Shown: positions 8,961 to 15,715 of the stretch, piece by piece
Layout: every line of letters begins with the position of its first letter
How positions within the stretch are numbered: position 1 is the stretch's first letter
Origin: Phycisphaerales bacterium
GTDB lineage: Bacteria; Planctomycetota; Phycisphaerae; Phycisphaerales; UBA1924
Assembly: GCA_020847535.1 (NCBI GenBank)
Contig: JADLBU010000087.1
Span: 1 to 38,268 of the forward strand
Direction: 5' to 3'
Length of the DNA: 38,268 nt
Made by a program: the position numbers and the translations under genes
Notes under the pieces: model-generated
The model's input: the letters and a program-made list of their open reading frames with translations, nothing else
Database searches by the model: none
What the model was told of the DNA's origin: nothing

Positions 8961-9317
8961 TCAGCCCGTGACGTCCTCTGTCCATGCTGTCGCCCAGTCA
9001 CGCTTCAGGGCATCGCGGCTCTTGATCTCGTATCCGCACTCCGTGCAGGTGTGAGGGAACACCATCTCGGGGAACGGGTAGGTGCAGTTCGGGCACATGC
9101 AGCCTGGCGATCCCCGCAACTCCGCTTCAAGCGAGCGTCTCCAGCGGAACCCCCACCACAGGCTGCTGAAAAAGAGAACATCACCGGTGCCCGCCGCCGC
9201 CAGGATCGGGATGATCCCGCGGTTGTTGACAATGAAATAGAGCGGCAGCGCAACCGTGGCGAGCGCGAGCCCCACATATCCCAATCGACCAAGTTGAAAC
9301 CGTCGCCGAATGACCAT
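8961..9317 (-). CDS. Small membrane protein with C-terminal zinc ribbon
   Basis: The product of 118 residues has two hydrophobic segments (GYVGLALATVALPLYFIVNN and IIPILAAAGTGDVLFFSSLW). A C-terminal zinc ribbon with two knuckles follows: CMCPNC, then HTCTECGYE 13 residues later. The four-cysteine spacing suits a structural zinc site of the kind found in many small planctomycete membrane proteins. No function is assignable. It follows the EF-G-like gene by 29 nt on the same strand, so it may be its operon partner. Confidence 0.75.
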   Translation of the reverse strand: MVIRRRFQLGRLGYVGLALATVALPLYFIVNNRGIIPILAAAGTGDVLFFSSLWWGFRWRRSLEAELRGSPGCMCPNCTYPFPEMVFPHTCTECGYEIKSRDALKRDWATAWTEDVTG

Positions 9318-9346
9318 GCGGTGCGGTCGCCCGATCTCGGGATGTT

Positions 9347-11434
9347 CTATTCCTCATCGGCCTTGGGCTTGTACGCGGCCACCACCGCCGCCTGGATGTT
9401 GCCGGGTGTGTGCTCGTCGTGGCTGTATTCCATCGTGTAGCTGCCGGCGCCGCCGGTCATGCTCTTGAGTTCGTTGGCGTAGTTCTGGAGCTCTCCCAGC
9501 GGGGCGATCGCCTTGACGACACAGACATCCGACCCCAGCACATCGGAGCTCTGCACGCGGCCGCGCTTGGTCGAGAGGTGCCCGGCAAGATCCCCCATGT
9601 ACTTGCTGGGGGCCGTGATCTCCAGGTGCACGAAGGGCTCGAGCAGCACCGGGCGGGCCTTATGCACCGCATCGATGAACGCCTTCTTGCCGGCGGTGAT
9701 GAAGGCGATTTCCTTGCTGTCCACATCGTGGTACTTGCCGTCGTAGACCTCGACGCGGATGCCGGTCATCGGGTAACCGGCGACCGCGCCCTCGGAGAGC
9801 ATCATGCGGACGCCCTTTTCGACGGCGGGGATGAACTGCCGCGGGATCGAGCCGCCCACGGTCGCGTTCTCGAACTCGAACCCCTCGGGATGGTCGGTCG
9901 GCAGGGGCAGCACCCGCAGATACACCTCGCCGAACTGTCCCGCGCCGCCGGTCTGCTTCTTGTGGCGGTGGTGGCCATCGGCGTTGGATGTGATCGTTTC
10001 CTTGTACGCGACCTTGGGCTGGCTGGTGAGCAGGTCGAGGTTGTAGGCGTGCTTGAACTTCTCCATCACCACGCGCAGGTGGAGTTCTCCCAGGCCCTTC
10101 ATCACCGTCTGCTTGGTCGCGGCGATCCGCTCGATCTGGAGGCTGGGATCCTCGGCCATCATCTTGTGCGAGGCGTTGGCGAACTTGGCCTCGTCGGCGT
10201 GGTTTTTGAGCTCGATCGCCAACCCGTACATGGGCTGGGGCAGCGGCAGCGGGATGAGATGCACCGAATCCAGCTCGTGGCTGTCGTGCATAACGCCGTT
10301 GAACTTGACCTCATCGACCTTGGCGACCCCGGCGACCTCACCGGGCCCGACCTCGTGGACCTCGACGTGCTCCTTGCCCTGGAGCTTGAAGAGGTGGCCG
10401 ACCTTGAAGGCCTTCTTCTGGTCGTCGATGAACATGTCGCCCTTGTGCTTGATGGTCCCCTGATGCACCCGGAAGATCGCAAGCTTGCCGACGAACGGAT
10501 CCGTGGTCACCTTGAAGATGTGGGCCAGGGCCTTGGCGGCGGGATCGGGCTTGGCGTGCCACTCGTGCTCATCGCCCTCGGGTGTGTCGCGCTTGAGGAA
10601 CTCGGGCGGATTGACCTCGACCGGGCTTGGGCACAGGCTCGCGAAGATGTGCAGCAAATCGGCGCACCCGGTGCCGGTGCGGGCCGAGCAGAAGCAGATG
10701 GGCACCAGGTGGCCCTGCTCCAGCGCCTTCTCGAACGCCCCGTGCAGCTTGACGGCGTCGAAGGCGCCGTCGCCCTTCTCGAGGTATTCCATCGTCAGTT
10801 CATCATCGACCTCGATGACCTGCTCGACGATCTTCTTGTGGGCATCATGCACCGACAGGAACTCGGTCGAGTCTCCGCGTGCATCGGTGCCGTCGTGCTC
10901 AAAGACGTTGATGACATCCCCCCGCCCGGGCACGGGCAGGTTGATGGGCAGGCACTCGGGGCCGAAGGCCTCACGGATCTGATCGACGAGCATCTCGATA
11001 TCGGCCTGGGTGTCGTCGATCTTGTTGACGATGATCATCCGCGGGATCTGGCGCTCCTTGGCGACCGCCATCAGCCGGCGCGTCACGCTCTGGATCCCCT
11101 TGGCGGCGTCGATGACGATCGCGACCGTCTCGACGGCGGGGAAGCAGGCGATCGTGTGGCCCAGGAAGTCGGCCAGGCCGGGGGAGTCGATCAGGTGGAC
11201 CTCGTGCCCTTCCCAGTCGAAATGGAAGAACGAGGGCTGGAGCGAGTGCTTGTGGTGGCGTTCTTCATCGGTGAAATCGGAATGGGTGTTGCCCTCCTCG
11301 ATCGTGCCCAGCCGCTTGGTGATGCCGCTGGCAAAGAGCAGCCGCTCGGTCAGGGAAGTCTTCCCGCCGCCGCTCCCTCCGCACAGCAGCACGTTGCGGA
11401 TGTCGGCGGGGTTCCGTGGAGCAGTTGCAGACAT
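9347..11434 (-). CDS. Elongation factor G-like translational GTPase (EF-G2 type)
   Basis: The product has 695 residues with the EF-G domain order. G1 is GGSGGGKT at residues 19-26; G3 is DSPGLADF; G4 is NKID. Domains II to V follow, including KQTGGAGQFGEVYLRV in domain IV and a C-terminal GELQNYANELKSMTGGAGSY. It differs from canonical EF-G: the P-loop is GGSGGGKT rather than A-H-x-D-A-G-K-T, and the switch I RGITI motif is missing, with EERHHKHSLQPSFF in its place. Those are traits of the EF-G2/EF-G-like subfamily, whose role is distinct from or auxiliary to main translocation. ATG 11434 follows GAGGAGG by 9 nt; the long upstream extension of the frame is not coding. Confidence 0.93.
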   Translation of the reverse strand: MSATAPRNPADIRNVLLCGGSGGGKTSLTERLLFASGITKRLGTIEEGNTHSDFTDEERHHKHSLQPSFFHFDWEGHEVHLIDSPGLADFLGHTIACFPAVETVAIVIDAAKGIQSVTRRLMAVAKERQIPRMIIVNKIDDTQADIEMLVDQIREAFGPECLPINLPVPGRGDVINVFEHDGTDARGDSTEFLSVHDAHKKIVEQVIEVDDELTMEYLEKGDGAFDAVKLHGAFEKALEQGHLVPICFCSARTGTGCADLLHIFASLCPSPVEVNPPEFLKRDTPEGDEHEWHAKPDPAAKALAHIFKVTTDPFVGKLAIFRVHQGTIKHKGDMFIDDQKKAFKVGHLFKLQGKEHVEVHEVGPGEVAGVAKVDEVKFNGVMHDSHELDSVHLIPLPLPQPMYGLAIELKNHADEAKFANASHKMMAEDPSLQIERIAATKQTVMKGLGELHLRVVMEKFKHAYNLDLLTSQPKVAYKETITSNADGHHRHKKQTGGAGQFGEVYLRVLPLPTDHPEGFEFENATVGGSIPRQFIPAVEKGVRMMLSEGAVAGYPMTGIRVEVYDGKYHDVDSKEIAFITAGKKAFIDAVHKARPVLLEPFVHLEITAPSKYMGDLAGHLSTKRGRVQSSDVLGSDVCVVKAIAPLGELQNYANELKSMTGGAGSYTMEYSHDEHTPGNIQAAVVAAYKPKADEE

Positions 11435-11561
11435 GGCGACAGACCTCCTCGCGCCGGGGAGCCCGGCGAAACGGGATGCACGTACACGGTGGATCAACCG
11501 GGCCGCCGCAGTACCACCACGCGGCCGACACCCACCCGGACCACCACCCCCCGAGAACGGC

Positions 11562-11588
11562 AGTGTATCGTCTGTGAAGGACCCGCAA
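11562..11588 (-). promoter_or_regulatory. Candidate promoter for the EF-G-like gene
   Basis: On the minus strand TTGCGG (588-583) is followed after 15 nt by TACACT (567-562). Transcription would start about 120 nt before the EF-G-like ATG. Spacing is a little short, so this is tentative. The 11435-11675 gap between this gene and the glycosyltransferase gene otherwise shows no feature. Confidence 0.35.
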
Positions 11589-11675
11589 AGTGGAAGGTGG
11601 CGGGGAGGGCCGGGGTGTGCCGAAAAGAAGATGAACCCGGGGGCCAAAGCCTGCGATTGTGCTCGCGTGGAAGGC

Positions 11676-12422
11676 CTATTGGGCGCGGTCCCCGCCCAGG
11701 CTGTACCTGGCGATGCACCGCAGCGCGGAAACTCCATCTTTCCAGCCGATCTTCTTCCCCTGCGAGTGCGATCGGGCATCGTACGAGACGGGCACCTGGA
11801 CGATCCTGACCCGGCGACTGATGCCATCGACATCGGGCAGTCGCAGCCGGGCGACCTTGGCGACCAGCTCGGGCTCGAGGCCGAAGCGGTTCTCCTGGAT
11901 CCTGATGCGCTCGATCACCGCGCGGCGGAAGACCTTCGTGCAGCACTCCATGTCCGACAGCCGCAAGCCCGTCAGCATGTTGCTCGCCAGCGTCAGCCCC
12001 ATGTTGACCAGCCAATGGAACCACCCGCTCGCCGGCGCTTGCCCGCTCCCGAAACGGGTGCCGATCACGACATCGGCGCGCTCCTCCAGGATCGGAGCGC
12101 ATGCCGCCGCGTGATCCGCCGGGTCGTACTCAAGATCGGCATCGTGGATCAGCACCAGATCGGCCCTGCGCTCGATCGCCAGCTCGAATCCGCTGCGGAC
12201 CGCGGCCCCCTTGCCCTGATTGCGCTCGTGAAGCACGACCGCAAACCTCGGATCGCTCGCCAGCGCGGCCAGTTGCTCCCGGGAGCCATCCGTCGAGCCG
12301 TCATCGATCAGGATCACCAACCGCTCGCAACCCGCCGGAGGCGTGATCGCCAGCAGCCGATCCAGCGATGCCCGCAGGAGCATCGCCTCGTTGTAGACGG
12401 GGATGACGACGGCCAGCAGCAC
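11676..12422 (-). CDS. Family 2 glycosyltransferase (dolichyl-phosphate mannosyltransferase-like)
   Basis: The product of 248 residues is a GT-A fold transferase. It starts AVVIPVYNEAMLLRASLDRL and has IDDGSTDGSREQL for nucleotide binding, NQGKGAAVRSGFELA, a DxD-type IHDADLEYDP metal site, GTRFGSG, and GLRLSDMECCTKVFRR. These match the DPM1/GtrB-like subgroup that transfers a sugar from a nucleotide donor to a polyprenyl phosphate. No membrane helices are seen, as in the short single-domain members. The GTG start at 12422 is only 5 nt after the TolC-like stop, so the two are translationally coupled. Donor and acceptor are unknown. Confidence 0.93.
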   Translation of the reverse strand: MLLAVVIPVYNEAMLLRASLDRLLAITPPAGCERLVILIDDGSTDGSREQLAALASDPRFAVVLHERNQGKGAAVRSGFELAIERRADLVLIHDADLEYDPADHAAACAPILEERADVVIGTRFGSGQAPASGWFHWLVNMGLTLASNMLTGLRLSDMECCTKVFRRAVIERIRIQENRFGLEPELVAKVARLRLPDVDGISRRVRIVQVPVSYDARSHSQGKKIGWKDGVSALRCIARYSLGGDRAQ

Positions 12423-12427
12423 GCCGG

Positions 12428-14482
12428 CTATGGCCTCGGCGCTTCTTCGGCCGGTGGGGGTGGGGGTGGAGGTGGGGGTGGGGCGGGAGCCGGAACGGGC
12501 TCGGTGGATGATGGTTCGGTTGTTGGCGATGCGGCTGGATCGGGCTCGGGTCCGCCCGCCGGGGCATTCGGATCGGTGGAACTGGGCGGAGGCGGCGCGG
12601 GCGATTGACGGGCATCCGCCGGACTGGGTTCCGGCCGGTCCGATTCGGCCCTGTCTGAGGACTTCTTGGAATGCAGCGGCGTGCGGACGACCAAGACCTC
12701 CTCGGCGTTGGGAACGACAAAGTCGATCCGGTTGCGCTCCAGCGAGGTCCCCATCGCCGCGAACAGATCCGCGATCGCCGTGTGATAATCGGCAAGCGCC
12801 TGAACCTCGGCGCGTTCGGCCTGGGCAAGGTCTTCCTGGCGATTGAGCTCAAGATCGAGCCGCTCGACGGAGTACGCGGCGATCGTCTGCTTCTCGACCA
12901 GCAGCGAGCGCAGCACCTCCGCGGCGGCGACCCTGCTGATGCGGCGCTGATTGATAAGCGCGTAGTTGGTGGTGACGTTGTCGAGCGAGCCCTTGACCTC
13001 GAGCATCACCTGCTCGATGGTGTTCGCGTAGCTGATCACCGCCTGGGATTTCTCCAGCCGGCGCCGGCGCAGCTCGGCCTCGGCGTTGCGATTGCCGATG
13101 GGCTGCTCAAACGCCAGCCCCACGATGTAATCGATGAAGTCACCCGTGAATACATCGCCGTAGGCATCGGCCGCGTTCTCTTCGATCGCCCACCACCGCG
13201 TCAACAGCCGCAGGTCAAGCTGCGGGAGCCGCCCGCTCTCGGCGACCGTCTGACGGATCGAGGTGTCATCCATCGACAGGACCGCCTGGCGGATCTCCGG
13301 ACGGTTGGCGATCGCCTGCTCGATCGAATCCAGCAGGCTGAATTCGATGGGCGCATCGATCGGCTCATCCAGCGGGATGACCAGGAGCTCACCGCCGACG
13401 GGCAGGTCGGGATCGTGAATCAATTGCTTCAGCTTGTCGCTGACCTGCCGCAGGATGTTCTGGGCCTGGAGGAGATCGCCTTTGCGTCGCTCGACTCGGG
13501 CCGCGGCATCGGCGACCTGGGCGCCTGTGGCGTCGATCCTCACGCGCTGGACGAGCTGGTCCCTTACCTGCACCCCCTTCTCCACCAGGCGCTGGAGGAT
13601 CAAGAGATCCCGGTGGGACTGCATCAGCTGCCAGTAGGTCTTCTCGGTCTCGTTGATCGTGGCGATCAGGTCGCGCTTGAGCTGGGCGATCGAGTTGCGC
13701 TCGGCGTTGCGGGTAAGGCGGACCTCGGCGAGCGCCACATCGGAACCGAAGTTGCGGAGCAGCGGCTGGTCGAGCTGCGCGGTGACATTGAGCGCGGTGT
13801 TGGGATCGGGGAAGACGTTCTGCCCGGGTGTGTTGTCGTCGGTGTAGGTCAGCTCCTGCTGGACCGTGAGCTGTCCGCCGGTCGTCAGGCGCTGACGCAA
13901 GCCCGTGGTAGAGACCACCGTGTTCTGCACGTTGCTGGTCAGACCCGTCGTCGATGGCGCCAGCGCTGTGCGCGCCCGCGGCTCATCCACGTTGTTGTAC
14001 GTCAGGTTCTGGAAGAACGTCCAGTCGAAGGCCGCCTCCGCCTGAACCAGCTGGGCCTCGCTGATGGCCGGCGCGATCCGCGCGAACTGCAGCTCAAGGT
14101 TGTTCTCGACGCAGCTCTTGATCGCCTTCTCGAGCGTGATCGCCACCACCTGCTGCGGCCTGCCCAGCAGATTGTCCCCCATCGGCAGTGTGGCGTCGCG
14201 ATAGGAATCCGGCCCGGACTTCTTTTCGATCTCATCCAGAGCGGCCTGGGAGAGCCCCAGGCGTTCGACACCCCCCGCCTCGCGCGTGGTCGGGCGGAGC
14301 TCCGGGACCTCCTGTGCCTCGGCCGCCTCCCGGCGAACCGATTCGAGCACGGTGCGGCGGAGCTGGGCATCGCTCTCCTCGGAGAGCGGCGAACTGGAGC
14401 ACCCACCGCACACCAGGACCGTGGCGAGGCAGACCGAAAGCCCGCCCCAGGGGGGCAGGCAGGAGGCTTTTGCGTGTCGCAT
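12428..14482 (-). CDS. TolC-family outer-membrane efflux lipoprotein
   Basis: The product has 684 residues. The N-terminus is a lipoprotein signal (SVCLATVLVCGGCSSSP, Cys about 28). A long helical, repeat-like body with two outer-membrane efflux (OEP) units follows, including ITLEKAIKSCVENNLELQFA, SLLDSIEQAIANRPEIRQAV and LDLELNRQEDLAQAERAEV, the helices that build the periplasmic tunnel. The last 70 or so residues are an acidic-to-proline-rich tail ending in ten consecutive prolines and EEAPRP, unusual for TolC. Inner-membrane pump and adaptor genes are not adjacent. The ATG at 14482 has no ribosome-binding site but has TACGTT 8 nt upstream, so the mRNA may be leaderless. It is divergent from the dehydrogenase gene. 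Confidence 0.92.
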   Translation of the reverse strand: MRHAKASCLPPWGGLSVCLATVLVCGGCSSSPLSEESDAQLRRTVLESVRREAAEAQEVPELRPTTREAGGVERLGLSQAALDEIEKKSGPDSYRDATLPMGDNLLGRPQQVVAITLEKAIKSCVENNLELQFARIAPAISEAQLVQAEAAFDWTFFQNLTYNNVDEPRARTALAPSTTGLTSNVQNTVVSTTGLRQRLTTGGQLTVQQELTYTDDNTPGQNVFPDPNTALNVTAQLDQPLLRNFGSDVALAEVRLTRNAERNSIAQLKRDLIATINETEKTYWQLMQSHRDLLILQRLVEKGVQVRDQLVQRVRIDATGAQVADAAARVERRKGDLLQAQNILRQVSDKLKQLIHDPDLPVGGELLVIPLDEPIDAPIEFSLLDSIEQAIANRPEIRQAVLSMDDTSIRQTVAESGRLPQLDLRLLTRWWAIEENAADAYGDVFTGDFIDYIVGLAFEQPIGNRNAEAELRRRRLEKSQAVISYANTIEQVMLEVKGSLDNVTTNYALINQRRISRVAAAEVLRSLLVEKQTIAAYSVERLDLELNRQEDLAQAERAEVQALADYHTAIADLFAAMGTSLERNRIDFVVPNAEEVLVVRTPLHSKKSSDRAESDRPEPSPADARQSPAPPPPSSTDPNAPAGGPEPDPAASPTTEPSSTEPVPAPAPPPPPPPPPPAEEAPRP

Positions 14483-14490
14483 GCGGGGAC

Positions 14491-14496
14491 AACGTA
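14491..14496 (-). promoter_or_regulatory. Candidate -10 (TACGTT) of a leaderless TolC-like gene
   Basis: TACGTT on the minus strand fits TAnnnT and ends 8 nt before the ATG at 14482. No Shine-Dalgarno lies between, so transcription could start at or next to the start codon. No good -35 was seen. Confidence 0.35.
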
Positions 14497-14606
14497 TCCG
14501 GGCAGGGGGTGGGGGTCAAAGGGGCGCTGATTTGCTCCCGATTCCCCCCCAGACCTTGCGTTGAAGCTCCAATCGCGCCCCGGAGCAAGCAAGCCGATGC
14601 TCTTCG

Positions 14607-14612
14607 TACACT
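14607..14612 (+). promoter_or_regulatory. Candidate -10 (TACACT) of a leaderless dehydrogenase gene
   Basis: TACACT followed by seven cytosines and then ATG at 14620. There is no ribosome-binding site in the interval. The same hexamer at nearly the same distance precedes the kinase and transglutaminase genes. Confidence 0.42.
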
Positions 14613-14619
14613 CCCCCCC

Positions 14620-15669
14620 ATGCGAGCCATCATCATCGAAAAGCAGGGCAATCCCGTCACCCCCAACATCCGCTACTGCACCGACTGGCCGGACCTCTCC
14701 GAACGCGATCTCAAGCCCGGATGGGCCCTGGTCCGCGCGCTCGCGAGCGCTTTCAACCACATGGATCTGTGGGTCGGCCGCGGGGTGCCGGGGCTCAACC
14801 TGACCTATCCCCGTGTGAGCGGGTGCGATGCCTGCGGGGTGGTTGAGAAGGTCGGCGAGGGTGTCGATCCGGCGTGGATCGGCCGGCGTGTCATCGTGAA
14901 CGCCGCCATCCGCATCCCCGATCGCACGCACCCCGACGATCCGCCGGGCTCCACGCTTGCCCCCAACTACGAATTGATCGGTGAGCACCACAACGGGATG
15001 TTCGCCGAGAAGTTTGCGATCCCCGCGGCGAATCTGGCCGCGATCGGAGAGAACGCCGATCCGGTGGAGGCCGCGGCCTTCGGCCTGTGCGCGCTGACGG
15101 CGTACTCGATGGTCCGCACCAAGGCCAACCTGCTGCCCGGCCAGAGCGTGCTCATCACAGGCATCGGCGGCGGCGTCGCGACCTCGGCGCTGGCGATCGC
15201 ACGACACCTGGGCTGTCCGATCGCCGTCACGAGCCGCCACCAATGGAAACTCGACCGCGCCAAGGAGCTGGGCGCTGAGTGCCTCGTTCTCGACAAAGGC
15301 CAGGACTGGTCCAAGGAGGTGCGGGCGTGGATGCGCAAGCGAGGTGTCGATCTGGCCGTCGACTCATCCGGCAAGGCGACCCACCTCAACTGCATCAAGT
15401 CGCTGGGGCGCGGCGGCTGCTACGCGACCCCGGGATGCACCAGCGGTCCCGATGCGGTCACCGACCTGGCCCGGATCTTCTGGAACCAGCTCCGGCTCGT
15501 CGGCTCGACGATGGGCAGCAACGAGGAGTTCGCCGAGGTGGCGAGCCTGTATCGGGCTGGTCATCTCAAGCCCGTGGTGGATCAGACTTTCGCACCCGAC
15601 GAGTGCCAGAAGGCGTATGCCCGGCTCGAAGCCGGGGAGCAGTTCGGCAAGATCGTGATCCGGTGGTAG
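14620..15669 (+). CDS. Zinc-type alcohol dehydrogenase-like MDR oxidoreductase
   Basis: The product of 349 residues is a medium-chain dehydrogenase/reductase. The N-terminal GroES-like domain has FNHMDLWVGRGVPGL and RVSGCDACGVVEKVGEGVDP; the Rossmann domain has VLITGIGGGVATSALAIA (about residues 174-191), binding NAD(P)H. Close relatives usually carry four structural-zinc cysteines in the loop after the first domain. Here that loop is INAAIRIPD-like (VIVNAAIRIPDRTHPDDPPG) with no cysteine, and Asn replaces the usual first catalytic zinc Cys (NHMD), so the enzyme may work without zinc, like quinone reductases. The substrate is unknown. The ATG is chosen at the start of homology; the upstream open frame overlaps the TolC gene and is spurious. 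The kinase follows after 46 nt. Confidence 0.93.
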   Translation: MRAIIIEKQGNPVTPNIRYCTDWPDLSERDLKPGWALVRALASAFNHMDLWVGRGVPGLNLTYPRVSGCDACGVVEKVGEGVDPAWIGRRVIVNAAIRIPDRTHPDDPPGSTLAPNYELIGEHHNGMFAEKFAIPAANLAAIGENADPVEAAAFGLCALTAYSMVRTKANLLPGQSVLITGIGGGVATSALAIARHLGCPIAVTSRHQWKLDRAKELGAECLVLDKGQDWSKEVRAWMRKRGVDLAVDSSGKATHLNCIKSLGRGGCYATPGCTSGPDAVTDLARIFWNQLRLVGSTMGSNEEFAEVASLYRAGHLKPVVDQTFAPDECQKAYARLEAGEQFGKIVIRW

Positions 15670-15702
15670 TTTCCACGCATCGGGTGCATACCGGGCATTG
15701 TG

Positions 15703-15708
15703 TACACT
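15703..15708 (+). promoter_or_regulatory. Candidate -10 (TACACT) of a leaderless kinase gene
   Basis: TACACT ends 7 nt before ATG 15716 (intervening GCGCTCC, no Shine-Dalgarno). It suggests that the kinase has its own promoter despite lying 46 nt behind the dehydrogenase gene. Confidence 0.42.
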
Positions 15709-15715
15709 GCGCTCC

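Noticed and set aside
9410..11809. Long plus-strand open frame opposite the EF-G-like gene
   Set aside because: The plus-strand translation is a mirror of a strongly conserved minus-strand gene, rich in Val/Asp/Leu/Gly with no motif, a usual artefact in GC-rich DNA.
11435..11833. N-terminal extension of the EF-G-like frame by 133 residues
   Set aside because: The extension is Arg/Pro-rich with no homology, and GAGGAGG lies 9 nt before ATG 11434, where EF-G homology begins.
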